Below, piece by piece: positions 10,411 through 22,092 of a stretch of 64,000 nt of DNA. This stretch comes from Lactococcus sp. S-13. Its GTDB lineage: Bacteria > Bacillota > Bacilli > Lactobacillales > Streptococcaceae. Positions within the stretch are counted from its first letter, which is position 1; each line of letters begins with the position of its first letter. The notes beneath the pieces are model-generated. The model worked only from the letters and a program-made list of their open reading frames with translations, made no database searches and was not told where the DNA came from. Where the stretch lies: positions 1,054,001 to 1,118,000 of the forward strand of contig NZ_SDAK01000001.1 of NCBI RefSeq assembly GCF_004210295.1. Direction: 5' to 3'. The translations under genes and the position numbers were made by a program.

Positions 10411-11079
10411 TTATCTCAAAATGTAGCCGACGTTTCGCAAGGTTGCCAAATTATCTACAAACTCTGTATTTTTCAATTTTTTACGAATTTTACTCATGTA
10501 AACTTCAACAACAGTGACCGTTGTATCACTGTCATAGCCCCAAATTCGGTCAAAAATTTGTTCTTTAGGTAAAATCACATTTTGATTTTGCATCAAATAA
10601 ACCACCAAATCAAATTCTTTACCAATGAGTTCAACAGGTTGGTCATTGACCAAAGTTGATTTATTGGCTAGATTTAAGCGTACCTCACCATAAGATAGGC
10701 CGTTAGAGTCTTCTAATTTTCCTGTTCTTTTCAAAAGGGCTTGAATACGTGCCTTAAGTTCATCCAGATAAAAAGGTTTGGTCAAGTAATCATCCGCTCC
10801 AATGTCAAAACCGTGCATTTTGTCATCCAAAGATTCTTTAGCGGTCATGATTAAAACGGGCGTATCAATTCCTGCTTCACGTAGCTCTTTAAGCACCTCA
10901 AAACCATTTTTTTCAGGCAACATCAAGTCCAAAAGAATCAAATCATAGATGTCTAATTGTCCCTCGTAAAGTCCCTCAACACCATCATAGACTTGTTTTA
11001 CTTCTGCAAATGACTTCAAGAAATCATAAACTGATTTTGATAATGATAAATCATCCTCAACCAACAATATTTTAATCAT
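10411..11079 (-). CDS. ciaR: response regulator CiaR
   Basis: An OmpR/PhoB-type regulator of 222 residues from the start chosen here. The receiver domain has the acidic pair EDD (8-10), phospho-acceptor Asp51 in [13 protein letters not shown], and Lys101 in DYLTKPF; the C-terminal winged helix ends in [12 protein letters not shown]…[10 protein letters not shown]. Similarity in wording to streptococcal CiaR is strong across the whole length. A longer frame starts at 11142, but residues before [10 protein letters not shown] are not family-like and AAGGGATGG precedes the internal ATG. A CiaR-box-like site lies upstream, suggesting autoregulation. Confidence 0.88.
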   Translation of the reverse strand: MIKILLVEDDLSLSKSVYDFLKSFAEVKQVYDGVEGLYEGQLDIYDLILLDLMLPEKNGFEVLKELREAGIDTPVLIMTAKESLDDKMHGFDIGADDYLTKPFYLDELKARIQALLKRTGKLEDSNGLSYGEVRLNLANKSTLVNDQPVELIGKEFDLVVYLMQNQNVILPKEQIFDRIWGYDSDTTVTVVEVYMSKIRKKLKNTEFVDNLATLRNVGYILR

Positions 11080-11225
11080 CGTTGTATCCATCCCTTTTTT
11101 CCATTTTTGAGCGGGAAAAAATTTCCTTTTCTTATCCTTCATTTAAAATGCTACGAAACTGATAAAAATACGCTCATCCCTTTCTTTTATTTTACACTAT
11201 TATGTTATTTTTGTCTTGTTTTAGA

Positions 11226-11242
11226 CTTAATCTTATCTTAAA
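11226..11242 (-). promoter_or_regulatory. CiaR-box-like direct repeat upstream of ciaR
   Basis: On the minus strand TTTAAG-ATAAG-ATTAAG matches the streptococcal CiaR binding pattern TTTAAG-N5-TTTAAG with one mismatch. A CATAAT -10 candidate (11199-11204) lies 21 bases downstream. Confidence 0.6.
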
Positions 11243-11305
11243 TGAAACTAAAATTTCACCTTTAGCCTGTCTTTCTCAGACAATAAGCGAATCACTTATC
11301 TAGCC

Positions 11306-11335
11306 AAAAAAATCAGAGTTTAAGCTCTGACTTTT
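11306..11335 (-). terminator. terminator overlapping the malR stop codon
   Basis: TCAGAG / CTCTGA stem flanked by A and T runs. The malR TAA (11320-11322) sits in the loop. Confidence 0.8.
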
Positions 11336-12294
11336 GTTGATTCACGCACGATTAACTCAAATGGGATGATTGTTTTTTCTGGTAATTGTTGTTGGGCGTC
11401 ACGCAAGTCCAGAATTTTCCGCACGGCTGCGGCTCCTAATTGTTCGATATTGATATCAAAAGTGGTCAGGTAAGGATGAATAATTGATCCAAAAATCGAG
11501 TTATTATAGGTAACCAAACTAATGTCCTCTGGCACTCGCAAGCCTTGGCTAGACAAACGTTCTACCACCTTTAACGCTAAGACATCATCAAGCACAACCA
11601 GCGCGGTTTCATCCGTCACTGAAAAATCTCGATCCATAAGCAAGGCACCTCGGCTTAAGCCTAAGCGTTTCGTTTCGTCTTTGAAGCCTTGATAACGTTC
11701 AGCAAAAACTTCCCCCTCCAAAGTATTCGTTACAAAAGAAATATTTTGATGGTTCAGCTCAACCAAGTGACGCACTGCTTCACGTCCTAACAACATATTA
11801 TCGTTGTCCACATGAGTAATTTCATTTTGTCGCTCAAGTGGTGTTCCGACAAGCACAAAAGGAACCTTATGATCGAGGAGATAAGTCCGAACTTCATCAC
11901 TTTTCCCAGCATACAGAACGATAAAACCATCCACACGTTTTTCTGAATACTGCAATTCCACTTGTTTTTTGAGTTCCCAAGTAGAATGCCCTGTGGCAAT
12001 TGCTACAGAAATATCGTACTCGCGTGCGGTTTCATTGATTGAGGTCAAAATCTTCATAAAGAAGGGCTGACTTGCTTTATCAGTGACTGGCGGAAATACT
12101 ACTCCAATGGTGTTGGACTTTCCTGAAGCGAGGATTTGAGCTGCAGCATTACGACGATAGCCCAAATCTTGCATCGCTTTACGAACTTTTGCCTTGGTTT
12201 TTTCACTGATTTCTGAGCTGTCCTTAATGACGCGACTGACGGTTGAAGCATTGACGCCTGCTCTTTTTGCAACATCTTTGATTGTGACTGCCAT
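11320..12294 (-). CDS. malR: LacI-family maltose regulator MalR
   Basis: A 324-residue LacI/GalR regulator. The N-terminal helix-turn-helix VTIKDVAKRAGVNASTVSRV is textbook, followed by a periplasmic-binding-protein-like effector domain (about 60-320). It is the last gene of the leftward maltose cluster, and LacI-type palindromes in the malE control region match the operators of MalR proteins in lactic acid bacteria. It therefore probably represses or tunes the maltose genes in response to maltose or maltodextrin. A ribosome site (AGGGG) precedes the ATG. Family assignment is firm; the regulon is inferred from position and operators. Confidence 0.9.
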   Translation of the reverse strand: MAVTIKDVAKRAGVNASTVSRVIKDSSEISEKTKAKVRKAMQDLGYRRNAAAQILASGKSNTIGVVFPPVTDKASQPFFMKILTSINETAREYDISVAIATGHSTWELKKQVELQYSEKRVDGFIVLYAGKSDEVRTYLLDHKVPFVLVGTPLERQNEITHVDNDNMLLGREAVRHLVELNHQNISFVTNTLEGEVFAERYQGFKDETKRLGLSRGALLMDRDFSVTDETALVVLDDVLALKVVERLSSQGLRVPEDISLVTYNNSIFGSIIHPYLTTFDINIEQLGAAAVRKILDLRDAQQQLPEKTIIPFELIVRESTKVRA

Positions 12295-12394
12295 TCTTTT
12301 ACCCCTAACTGGATTTCTCCAGCACTCCTTTCTCTATGATTTTTGTCCTTCATTACCTTTTCTTTGTTCATTTTCCCAAAATTTATAGAAATTA

Positions 12395-12408
12395 TCAAGC
12401 GTTTTCGG
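12395..12408 (-). promoter_or_regulatory. possible LacI-family operator upstream of malR
   Basis: CCGAAAACGCTTGA on the minus strand, about 100 bases upstream of malR, weakly resembles the MalR and CcpA half-sites. The match is imperfect, so this is a suggestion only. Confidence 0.25.
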
Positions 12409-12442
12409 AAATTTGTATAGATATCTTAGCTTTTGACATCTT

Positions 12443-14701
12443 TTATTTTCTAGCTGTCACATAATCTGAAGTTAAGTTGATTTTTTCACCATAAATTTCT
12501 ACGGTTAAAGCTTCTCCTTTGAGCAGAGTCACTTTAATTTCTTTGCCAACAGAGATTTTGAGCAGGCGACCACGATAATTGATGTGGAAGGCATAACCTG
12601 TCCATGCTTTTGGTAAAAATGGTGCGAAACTCAACTGTCCATTCCAAGTTTTCATTTGGGCAAAACCATGGACGATTGCTAACCACGAGCCTGTCATTGA
12701 GGTAATGTGCAGACCGTCGTCCGTGTCGTTATTGTAATTGTCCAAGTCGAGACGAGCCGTGCGTTCGTACATTTCCACTGCTTTTTCTTCCATCCCAAGT
12801 TCAGCAGCCAAAATGGCGTGAATACTTGGGGAAAGTGAGCTCTCATGAACAGTCAATGGTTCGTAAAACTCAAAATTTCGTCGTTTTTCATCCAGTGAAA
12901 ATTGATTTCCAAAGAAATAAATCCCTTGCAAAACGTCGGCTTGTTTGATGTAAGGACTGCGCAAGACGCGATCCCAAGACCAATTTTGATTGAGGGGAAG
13001 ATTGCTTGGATCAAGCTCAGCGACTGGGGTCAAATCTTTGTCTAAAAAGCCATCATGTTGGACAAAAATGCCTAATTCTTGGTCTTCTGGATAGTACATT
13101 TTTTCAACGATTTCAGCCCATTTAGCTAATTCTTTGGCTTCAATCAGATCGGGACGTGGGTATTTTGCCAAACTTTCCGCTGTGTAGCTCAAGACCCAAG
13201 TGGCTAATTTATTGGTGTACCAGTTGTTATTGATGTTGTTTTCGTATTCGTTTGGCCCTGTCACCCCGTGAATCATGTATTGGTCATTGCGTTTACTATA
13301 ATGGACACGGTCTGCCCAGAAACGGGCGATTTCGACCAATACTTCTAAACCTTCATGCGCGAGATATGTTTCGTCGCCAGTGTAATTAGTATAGTTGTAA
13401 ATGGCATAGGCCATTGCGCCATTTCTGTGGATTTCTTCAAAGGTAATTTCCCATTCGTTGTGGCACTCGACACCGGTGAATGTCACCATTGGATAAAGGG
13501 CGCCAGCGAGTCCTTGTTGGCGGGCATTATGCTGGGCTTGTGGAAGTTGATTGTGGCGGTATTTCAAGAGGTTTTTAGTAACTTTTTCATCAGATAAAGC
13601 CAGATAAAGGGGAACAGCATAAGCTTCGGTGTCCCAATAGGTTGCTCCGCCGTATTTTTCACCTGTAAAACCTTTGGGGCCGATGTTTAAGCGTTCGTCT
13701 TCACCATAATAAGTGCTAAAAAGTTGGAAAAGATTGAAACGAATGCCTTGTTGGGCTTCGTCTGAGCCCTCAATTTGGACATCGGCGATTTCCCAGCGTT
13801 TTGCCCAAGCTTCGATTTGAGCAGCGCGAAGTTGGTCATAGGTTACCTCAGAAAGTGAGTCCACAAACGCTACTGATGCATCAGTCATTGCTGCTAAATC
13901 TTGATAATCACGGCTGGTCAAAACAATGACGCGTTTTTCAAAAGTCAGACTTTGCTTAGCGGGCAAAATTTCCTCAAAGCTATCAATAACTTGATTTTCT
14001 TCGGCTTTTTGGGCTGTCAATTGTAGATTTCCTTTGAAAAATTGATGCGCTGAAACGGTAAATTGTTCAACGTCAAAGGGGTTAGGAATGGTTTGGCTGA
14101 TAAGATAAGAGCCGTTTTCGCTATTCCCTAACTCAAACGTTTGCCAGAATTTTTCATCGTAGTTGGCGTCTTCGTTATGCACATCGGCATCAATTGCTGA
14201 GTCCAGACGAATACTGTGCATCTCCCCATCAACATTTTCAAAAGTAAAGTGGAAAAGGGCTAATTCTTGGGTGGCGATGGAGAAGAAACGCTCAGCTGTT
14301 ACCCGCACACCAGAAACGGTATAGCTGTATGTGAGCAGGCCTTTTTGCATCTCCAAAGCCATTTCAAAATCGGTAATTTTTGCACGCGCCAAATCAATTT
14401 CTTCTTGGTCAATAAATAGGCGGATTTTGGCAAAGTTGACGGCGTTAATGGCTTTGCCGAAATAATCAGGATAGCCATTTTTCCACCAGCCAACCCGTGT
14501 TTTATCTGGGAACCAAACACCCGCAATATAAGTGCCTTGATGGTGGTCTGCACTGTAAGTTTCACTGAAATTGCCGCGCATTCCCATGTAGCCATTTCCA
14601 ATGGAGGTTAGCGATTCTTGCAAGCGTCGGTCTTTGCTTTCAATCTGATTTGCCGTGACTTTCCAAGGGTCAATGCCCATGACTCTTTTGATTTGTTTCA
14701 T
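12443..14701 (-). CDS. mapA: maltose phosphorylase (GH65)
   Basis: A 752-residue glycoside hydrolase family 65 protein of the expected length. It would split intracellular maltose with inorganic phosphate into glucose and beta-glucose-1-phosphate. Characteristic blocks include GYMGMRGNF near the N terminus, the catalytic-domain segment [16 protein letters not shown], and [20 protein letters not shown], which carries the general-acid glutamate region. The C-terminal jelly-roll part has [14 protein letters not shown] good ribosome site (AAAGGAAG) lies 6 bases from the ATG. Thirteen bases separate it from the upstream alpha-glucosidase gene, so they share an operon. A beta-phosphoglucomutase gene, needed to use the product, is not in this window. 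Confidence 0.92.
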   Translation of the reverse strand: MKQIKRVMGIDPWKVTANQIESKDRRLQESLTSIGNGYMGMRGNFSETYSADHHQGTYIAGVWFPDKTRVGWWKNGYPDYFGKAINAVNFAKIRLFIDQEEIDLARAKITDFEMALEMQKGLLTYSYTVSGVRVTAERFFSIATQELALFHFTFENVDGEMHSIRLDSAIDADVHNEDANYDEKFWQTFELGNSENGSYLISQTIPNPFDVEQFTVSAHQFFKGNLQLTAQKAEENQVIDSFEEILPAKQSLTFEKRVIVLTSRDYQDLAAMTDASVAFVDSLSEVTYDQLRAAQIEAWAKRWEIADVQIEGSDEAQQGIRFNLFQLFSTYYGEDERLNIGPKGFTGEKYGGATYWDTEAYAVPLYLALSDEKVTKNLLKYRHNQLPQAQHNARQQGLAGALYPMVTFTGVECHNEWEITFEEIHRNGAMAYAIYNYTNYTGDETYLAHEGLEVLVEIARFWADRVHYSKRNDQYMIHGVTGPNEYENNINNNWYTNKLATWVLSYTAESLAKYPRPDLIEAKELAKWAEIVEKMYYPEDQELGIFVQHDGFLDKDLTPVAELDPSNLPLNQNWSWDRVLRSPYIKQADVLQGIYFFGNQFSLDEKRRNFEFYEPLTVHESSLSPSIHAILAAELGMEEKAVEMYERTARLDLDNYNNDTDDGLHITSMTGSWLAIVHGFAQMKTWNGQLSFAPFLPKAWTGYAFHINYRGRLLKISVGKEIKVTLLKGEALTVEIYGEKINLTSDYVTARK

Positions 14702-14714
14702 TTGTTTCTTCCTT

Positions 14715-16346
14715 TTAATTCTTTTTCTTCTTAAAAATTTGATATTCCCAAGCAGACAGGGTCATTTTTTCTTTTAAAATTCGTTGTTGGCTGCCTAAAA
14801 CTTGGACATAGTCGCTGACGGAATTTTCGTCAGTAAATTCTCTGGCTTTTGCAAAGTCCAAATGTGCTTTTCTTGTCCCTAAATTGACCAAAATCAAAAA
14901 TTCTTCGCGCTCATAGACTAAGGCCTGCGGGTGTCGGCTAAAATGAAAGCGAATGGAACCGTCCGCAATGGCTGCTTCTTGATGACGCAGTCTGATTAAA
15001 AATTGATAGAGCTGGATGAGTTCTGTGTTTTTTTCACTGTTGACTTCTGGAAAATTTGGATTGATTTCCATCCAAGCTTGCCCGCTAGTGAAGCCCGAAT
15101 TTGCTGACGCATCCCACTGCATCGGTGTTCTGGCGTGTTCACGACTTCCGTCAGTAATTTTTCTGAGCGCTTCTTGAGGGGGAAATTGCGTCAGCAATTT
15201 CTCGTACTGCTGCTTGATTTCTGCCGAGCGCAATTGGCTGCTGTCGGTAAAGGGAAAGTTCGTCATGCCAAATTCTTGCCCTTGATAAATGAATGGCGTG
15301 CCTCGCAAAAGCATATAGCTCACTGCCAGTGCTTTGGCTGATGCAAGACTGCCATCGCCAAAACAATCAATGCTGCGTGGCTGATCATGATTTTCCAGAT
15401 AGAGGGCATTCCAGCCTCGCGAAAGCAAATCTTCTTGCCAACGCAGAATGACTTTTTTGTAGCCATAGATGTCGCCTGAGCCATCTTTTTTACGCTTGTT
15501 GTGTTCTAGCTCAAAAATCATATTGATGTAGCCAGCGTCATCTGTCCAGTCTGGTGCTTGCTTGGAGCGCACACCGGACGCTTCACCGACAGTCAGCGCC
15601 CCATATTCATCAAAAATTGCTTTCAAATCGGCCATGTAAGCTTCAATCCCAGCAACATTCATAAAAGGCACCCACGGCCCGTCGCCCTTCCAAGATTTGA
15701 TTTTATAATCCCACGGCATTTTTTGAATGTGCGAAATCGCATCTAATCGAAAACCGTCAATGCCCAAATCCAACCACCAGCGAATCATTTTGTAGATTTC
15801 CTCGCGGACTTTGGGATTTTTCCAGTTCAAATCGGGCTGCTCTTTGGCAAAAACGTGAAAATAAGCTTGCTCAGTTGACGCATCATAGGTCCAAGTTGAT
15901 CCACCAAAAAAGGAAATCCAGTCATTGGGCAAGTGTTCAGGGCGGGCATCCGCCCACAAATAATAATCGCGGTAAGGATTATCTTTAGATTTTTTGCTTT
16001 CCAAAAACCAGGGGTGCTGATCTGACGTATGGTTGACGACCAAATCCATAATCACTTTCAAGCCATTTTCATGCGCCAAAGTCAACAATTGTTTGAGATC
16101 AGTAAGGCTGCCAAACAAGTCATCAATCGCATAATAGTCCGCGATATCATAGCCTCCATCAACCTGCGGACTTTTATAAACCGGATTGAGCCATATAAAA
16201 TCAACGCCTAAATCACGCAAATAAGGTAATTTTTCAATAATCCCTTGAAGGTCACCAATTCCGTCAGCATTGGAATCTTTGAACGACTTGGGATAAATTT
16301 GATAACCGACCATTTTGTGAAAATCTGTTTTCTTTTTCTTCATCAT
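14715..16346 (-). CDS. GH13 alpha-glucosidase (oligo-1,6-glucosidase type)
   Basis: A 543-residue cytoplasmic GH13 enzyme without signal peptide. Catalytic residues are visible: nucleophile Asp in [11 protein letters not shown], acid/base Glu in LTVGEASGV, and the third Asp in [10 protein letters not shown]. The start [20 protein letters not shown] is typical of the oligo-1,6-glucosidase/alpha-glucosidase group, so it would release glucose from the ends of maltodextrins or isomalto-oligosaccharides. Near the C terminus the segment [11 protein letters not shown] is encoded by DNA matching a variant of the dispersed repeat. The gene sits between amylase and maltose phosphorylase genes. Exact linkage preference cannot be read from the sequence. 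Confidence 0.88.
   Translation of the reverse strand: MMKKKKTDFHKMVGYQIYPKSFKDSNADGIGDLQGIIEKLPYLRDLGVDFIWLNPVYKSPQVDGGYDIADYYAIDDLFGSLTDLKQLLTLAHENGLKVIMDLVVNHTSDQHPWFLESKKSKDNPYRDYYLWADARPEHLPNDWISFFGGSTWTYDASTEQAYFHVFAKEQPDLNWKNPKVREEIYKMIRWWLDLGIDGFRLDAISHIQKMPWDYKIKSWKGDGPWVPFMNVAGIEAYMADLKAIFDEYGALTVGEASGVRSKQAPDWTDDAGYINMIFELEHNKRKKDGSGDIYGYKKVILRWQEDLLSRGWNALYLENHDQPRSIDCFGDGSLASAKALAVSYMLLRGTPFIYQGQEFGMTNFPFTDSSQLRSAEIKQQYEKLLTQFPPQEALRKITDGSREHARTPMQWDASANSGFTSGQAWMEINPNFPEVNSEKNTELIQLYQFLIRLRHQEAAIADGSIRFHFSRHPQALVYEREEFLILVNLGTRKAHLDFAKAREFTDENSVSDYVQVLGSQQRILKEKMTLSAWEYQIFKKKKN
14828..14844. repeat. dispersed-repeat variant inside the GH13 gene
   Basis: CGTCAGTAAATTCTCTG differs from the 17-bp core only in the middle. 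Read on the coding strand it gives REFTDE in the enzyme's C-terminal region. Confidence 0.5.
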
Positions 16347-16378
16347 TACTCTATTTTTCTCTCGTTTAGAACTTTCGA

Positions 16379-17953
16379 TTATTTTTTTAAAATCACTGTG
16401 CTATAAGGTGGAATGACAAGTTTTCCGTCAGTAATTTGGGCAGTTTTTCCACTGACGGAAATCACGTCAGCAATTTCTCTGCCGACCACTGCTTTTGGTA
16501 AGCTGACGTGCGTTTCTTCTGTCGCCGAAAAATTATTGATGAGGGTCAAATCCTTGCCATAATTGAGGACAGAAAGATTAGTTTTGCTGACGGAAATTTG
16601 TTTCACTCTAGCTTTGGCAATCTCAGGGTATTTTGCTTTGATACGTAGGATTTTCTTGTACCAATTGAGTAAGGAGTTCGGGTTAGCTTCTTGTTGAGCG
16701 ACATTTCCTCCGTCAGTTGTTGCCACTTCTGTCGCCCCTGGCACTGCTACGTCTGCCTTTGTCATATCTGTTCCCACAGAATCCCACGGCATGGGCAAAC
16801 GTTTATTTTGATCAAGCCCAGATCCCGTAAGCCCCACTTCTTCGCCATAATAAATAAAAGGATTTCCAGGCAATAGAAGGTAGGCTTGTGCAGCCATTTT
16901 CTTCATCGGCAAACTACTCAAGAGCGTTGCCGAGCGATCGGTGTCATGATTGCTCAAAAATGGCGCATCAATAGCTTGAGTAGAATCCTTATGAATCTCC
17001 TGATCCCAAGCCTCAATTTGCTGAGCAAATAAATCGCCCTCTCCCAAGACCAAAGCCGAATTTATCGGACTGCTACTTGATTGCAAGGCATTCGGAAAAT
17101 CAAACAAACTGTCAATGCCAGAATGATAAACATCATCAATCGCCGAAGCCGTCGAGAAGACCTCGCCCACCAAGTAAGCTTTCGCATCCTGCTTTTTGAC
17201 CGTATCTGTCAGCCATTTGGTAAATGCAGTCGTTTTCTTATCATCATTAGAAAAATAAAAGCCCACCGCGTCTAAGCGAAAACCAGAACCCCCTTTATCC
17301 AACCAGAATTTTGTGATTTTAGCAATCTCTTTTTTGACCTCAGGATTAGCAAGATTAAGGTCAGGCATTGATTGATCAAACTCGGATTCATAATATTTTC
17401 CGTTACTTGCTAGACTGTAACCTTCTTTTGCGGTGTCCGACCAGTTGTAGTAAGCCTCATATTTTTTATCCCCAGAAAGCGCCTTTTGAAACCAAATATT
17501 ATCGGTTGCCGTGTGATTGAAAGGCATATCCAAAATCACCGCAATTCCCCGTTTCTTGGCCTGTGCAATCAAATTTTCAAAATCAGCCATCGTGCCAAAT
17601 TTGGGATTGATTTCCTCATAATTGGTCACATCATAGCCATGATAGCTCGGACTGGCAAAAATCGGTGTCATCCACAGGCCTTGAACCTTCAAATCACTCG
17701 TCGAACTTTTATTTCCGGTATTCAGATAGTCCAAATGTTGCGTGATACCCTTTAAATCGCCCACGCCATCCCGATTTGAATCTGCATAGGAGCTTGTAAA
17801 CACCTCGTAAAAATTGCGATATAAACTCGAATCAACTTTTTTGCTGACCTCCGTTTTTTTGGCTGCTGAACTTGATTTGGCAGGCTGCTGACAAGCCGTA
17901 AGCACTGACAGCGCCAAAACAGCAGTCGCAAGTAACACTATTTTATTTTTCAT
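16379..17953 (-). CDS. amyL: secreted alpha-amylase-like lipoprotein (GH13)
   Basis: A 524-residue GH13 enzyme with a lipoprotein signal peptide; the lipobox is LTAC near residue 20, followed by a Ser/Lys-rich linker. Catalytic residues: Asp in GFRLDAVGFYF, Glu in YLVGEVFSTA, Asp in LSNHDTDRS. It would sit on the outer face of the membrane and trim extracellular maltodextrins for the MalEFG transporter. The second ATG is preferred because AAAGGA lies 7 bases upstream of it. The C-terminal segment REIADVISVSG is encoded by a close dispersed-repeat variant (16465-16481). The gene name follows the homologous position in lactococcal maltose clusters. Confidence 0.87.
   Translation of the reverse strand: MKNKIVLLATAVLALSVLTACQQPAKSSSAAKKTEVSKKVDSSLYRNFYEVFTSSYADSNRDGVGDLKGITQHLDYLNTGNKSSTSDLKVQGLWMTPIFASPSYHGYDVTNYEEINPKFGTMADFENLIAQAKKRGIAVILDMPFNHTATDNIWFQKALSGDKKYEAYYNWSDTAKEGYSLASNGKYYESEFDQSMPDLNLANPEVKKEIAKITKFWLDKGGSGFRLDAVGFYFSNDDKKTTAFTKWLTDTVKKQDAKAYLVGEVFSTASAIDDVYHSGIDSLFDFPNALQSSSSPINSALVLGEGDLFAQQIEAWDQEIHKDSTQAIDAPFLSNHDTDRSATLLSSLPMKKMAAQAYLLLPGNPFIYYGEEVGLTGSGLDQNKRLPMPWDSVGTDMTKADVAVPGATEVATTDGGNVAQQEANPNSLLNWYKKILRIKAKYPEIAKARVKQISVSKTNLSVLNYGKDLTLINNFSATEETHVSLPKAVVGREIADVISVSGKTAQITDGKLVIPPYSTVILKK
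16465..16481. repeat. dispersed-repeat copy inside amyL
   Basis: CGTCAGCAATTTCTCTG matches the 17-bp core at 16 of 17 bases and encodes REIAD on the coding strand. Confidence 0.55.
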
Positions 17954-17971
17954 GTTCATTTCCTTTCTGCC

Positions 17972-18244
17972 TCAAAGCAGATGAAATATCAAGATAATCA
18001 AGATAAAATCCACGACTAGCCCCACAAGCCAAGCCAGCCAAAAATACCATTTTCGTGTCTTATGATGCACCACTTGGCCCGCCACAAGCGCACCAACTCC
18101 CCCAGCAAAAACAGCCAGTAAGAGCAGCACTTTTTCGGGAATCCGCCATAAATGATGCACCGCTTTGTACTTATCCACAGCATAAAATCCAAAAACAATC
18201 CCGTTCCACACTGCAAGCAGACCCAGCAAAATCCAAATGTCCAT
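17972..18244 (-). CDS. DUF1294 membrane protein
   Basis: A 90-residue protein with about three hydrophobic helices. The segments NGIVFGFYAVDKYKA and HHKTRKWYFW are typical of DUF1294 proteins, whose function is not established. The start at MDIWILLG is preferred over an upstream in-frame codon because GGAG lies 8 bases before it and the upstream residues are not family-like. It sits inside the maltose cluster, 12 bases before amyL, and is probably cotranscribed, but nothing in the sequence links it to sugar use. Confidence 0.8.
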   Translation of the reverse strand: MDIWILLGLLAVWNGIVFGFYAVDKYKAVHHLWRIPEKVLLLLAVFAGGVGALVAGQVVHHKTRKWYFWLAWLVGLVVDFILIILIFHLL

Positions 18245-18287
18245 CACACTCTCCACATTTCTTGATAACAAAGCTCATTTTCAATTC

Positions 18288-18345
18288 CGTCAGCATTTTC
18301 TCTGAATGGCAAAAGCCATCTTCAATTCCGTCAGCATTTTCTCTG
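18288..18345. repeat. two direct copies of the dispersed 17-bp core
   Basis: Exact CGTCAGCATTTTCTCTG copies at 18288-18304 and 18329-18345 are 41 bases apart in the same orientation, with shared flanks (TCAATTC). A weaker CGTCAGTAAAAATTCT lies at 18379, just before the next gene's stop. Confidence 0.8.
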
Positions 18346-18393
18346 TTCAAATCACGCTAAATTTTCCGCTAAAAGTTTTCGTCAGTAAAAATT

Positions 18394-19995
<1,602 letters not shown>

Positions 19996-20067
19996 CTACC
20001 TTATTATTTTTCAATAATCCTCTAAATCCACCAACAAAACGTCAGTAAAATCATACTAAAACCAAGC

Positions 20068-20099
20068 ATTCTGTCAGCAAAAATAATACTGACAGAATC
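20068..20099. other. perfect 10-bp hairpin between two GH13 genes
   Basis: ATTCTGTCAG / CTGACAGAAT with an 11-12 base loop, in the 115-base gap between the neopullulanase-like gene and dexB. There is no T run on the minus strand, so it may be an RNA-processing or stability element rather than a terminator. Confidence 0.6.
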
Positions 20100-20104
20100 T
20101 CGAA

Positions 20105-21859
20105 TTACTTATAAATCACAAAACCATACTGTTGAACTTTTTTGCCCTCAACCAGATTAGAAAGAAGCACCTCATCACCAGAAAAATAAGCCGGTTTTTC
20201 ACCAATGTTGAAAATTGCCTTCAGTTCATCACGTTCAAATTTGACAATCCCATTCTCATCATCAACGATTTTCCATGTCAAATCCGCATCACTCAGTACC
20301 TTTTGATAATCACGTCTCAGTTTAATTAAGGCCTTGAAAAAACTAAACATCTCAACATCTTGATTGACTTCATCCCAGGGCATACATTTCCGACACTCAG
20401 GATCCATACCACCAGTCAAAGCATACTCATCCCCGTAGTAAATACAAGGCACACCAGCCTGCATGAAAGTGAAAGTTTCCACTAATTTCATCAAGTTTTT
20501 ATTGTTTTTTGCTACCGTCAAAATCCGTGGCGTATCATGTGAATCCAAAACATTAAACATCACTTGATTGACCTGTTTACGATACAACACCAACTGCGTG
20601 TTGATATTAGAAACCATTTGTGAAAGTGAGATTTTCTTATTAATCAAACCATCTTTGATTGCATCCGTATAAGCATAGTTCATCACCGCTGAAAATTCAT
20701 CTCCAACCAACCAAGGTTGTGCCGAATGCCACACTTCACCCAAGATATAAAAATCATCTTTGGCTATATCACAGATTGTACGAAACTTCTTCCAGAAAGC
20801 ATGATCCACTTCATCTGCCACATCAAGTCGCCACGCATCAATATCAAACTCACGGATCCAATAATCCGCCACCCTCAAAAGATAAGCTTCCACTTCAGGA
20901 TTAGCCGTATTGAGCTTAGGCATGTGTGGCGTAAAAGCAAACGTATCATAAGTCGCATTTTCTGCACTTTCAAAATCATCCGTTGGCGTATAAGTCGCTG
21001 GCCAGCTATTCACATGGAACCAATCCGCAAATTTTGATTTTTCCTGATTTTTCAAAACATCTTGCCATTGAGCAGAGGTGTCTCCGATATGGTTAAACAC
21101 TGCGTCGAGCATGACTTTAATCCCACGCGCGTGTGCTTCTTTAACCAAAGTCTTAAACAATTCCTTATCACCAAAATGCTTGTCAATATCCAAATAATCT
21201 TCCGTATCATACTTATGATTAGAGAAAGCTTGGAAAATCGGTGTAAAGTAAATTCCATTCACCCCGAGTTCCGTCAGGTGATCCAAATGATCAATCACCC
21301 CTTGCAAATCTCCCCCATAAAAGTCTTGACGATCTGGCGTTTCCTTTGGATCCCAAGCTTTCGCATTTTCCGGATCATTAGAAGTATCCCCATTGGCAAA
21401 GCGCTCAGGAAAAATTTGATACCAAACGGTTTCTTTCACCCATTCAGGTGCTTTAAACCGATCCGTTTCATGGAAGTAAGGGAGACGGAAAGCGCCATAT
21501 TTATTCGTTATCAAACGTTCATCATAATCAAGTAAGCCTTGATCCGTATAAACCACTTTTTCTCCATCAAGCCCTGTCACAACAAATAAATAATCCACAC
21601 GTTTCGTTGCAACCGTAATTTCTGCCTCAAAATAATCATTCCGATTTGTAGAAAGCAATTTCTTCATTTCTACAGTCTGGCTTTCCCAATATTGAGTGTC
21701 TGGATGATCTAAGCCTCTCCAGAGATAAGGATCTCCGTAAACCAATTCGACTTTTTCGATATCCTCTTTTTCAGCTTGCAAACGAACGTGCATCAGATTT
21801 TTCCTATACAAATATGCAAATTCCGATTCAGGACGATGATAAAGAGCAGCTTTGTTCAT
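20105..21859 (-). CDS. neopullulanase/cyclomaltodextrinase-type amylase (GH13_20)
   Basis: A 584-residue GH13 enzyme with an N-terminal CBM34-like beta domain (about 1-120) before the catalytic barrel, the layout of neopullulanases, cyclomaltodextrinases and maltogenic amylases. Key residues: Asp in DAWRLDVADEVD, Glu in YILGEVWHSA, Asp in VLDSHDTPRI. There is no signal peptide, so it acts on imported maltodextrins. The start at MNKAALYHRPE is chosen because GGAGG lies 9 bases upstream; an upstream in-frame extension lies in the promoter region. It is the first gene of the leftward maltose operon, divergent from malE. Confidence 0.88.
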   Translation of the reverse strand: MNKAALYHRPESEFAYLYRKNLMHVRLQAEKEDIEKVELVYGDPYLWRGLDHPDTQYWESQTVEMKKLLSTNRNDYFEAEITVATKRVDYLFVVTGLDGEKVVYTDQGLLDYDERLITNKYGAFRLPYFHETDRFKAPEWVKETVWYQIFPERFANGDTSNDPENAKAWDPKETPDRQDFYGGDLQGVIDHLDHLTELGVNGIYFTPIFQAFSNHKYDTEDYLDIDKHFGDKELFKTLVKEAHARGIKVMLDAVFNHIGDTSAQWQDVLKNQEKSKFADWFHVNSWPATYTPTDDFESAENATYDTFAFTPHMPKLNTANPEVEAYLLRVADYWIREFDIDAWRLDVADEVDHAFWKKFRTICDIAKDDFYILGEVWHSAQPWLVGDEFSAVMNYAYTDAIKDGLINKKISLSQMVSNINTQLVLYRKQVNQVMFNVLDSHDTPRILTVAKNNKNLMKLVETFTFMQAGVPCIYYGDEYALTGGMDPECRKCMPWDEVNQDVEMFSFFKALIKLRRDYQKVLSDADLTWKIVDDENGIVKFERDELKAIFNIGEKPAYFSGDEVLLSNLVEGKKVQQYGFVIYK

Positions 21860-21942
21860 AATATAGAACCTCCAAATTTTTATTGGCTGTACTAGTGTCA
21901 TTCCCACCACATCTGGAGAAAACAAATCTCACATTAGCACCA

Positions 21943-21971
21943 TTTTATCACAACGCTTTCATTTGCGCAAC
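21943..21971 (-). promoter_or_regulatory. promoter of the leftward maltose operon
   Basis: On the minus strand TTGCGC, 17 bases, TAAAAT (21948-21943). The -35 overlaps a MalR-type operator. A cre-like sequence (TGAAAGCGTTGTGA, 21949-21962) occupies the spacer. Confidence 0.6.
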
Positions 21972-21980
21972 CGTTTGCGA
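21967..21980. promoter_or_regulatory. MalR-type operator 1
   Basis: CGCAACCGTTTGCG, a near-perfect LacI-family palindrome (one mismatch to CGCAAACGTTTGCG), overlapping the leftward promoter's -35. Confidence 0.7.
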
Positions 21981-22092
21981 GTCATTGAACATTTTTTATT
22001 TTCTTACATCTTTATTTTCAAAAACTTTTAATCCTAAAAACACTTAACTACCAAGCCTAAAGCCGTGTAACTAAATTGTAATGTTTTTCTTC

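Noticed and set aside
10411-11142. Longer CiaR with 21 extra N-terminal residues
   Set aside because: The extra residues are not family-like and the internal ATG has a ribosome site and the conserved start [10 protein letters not shown].
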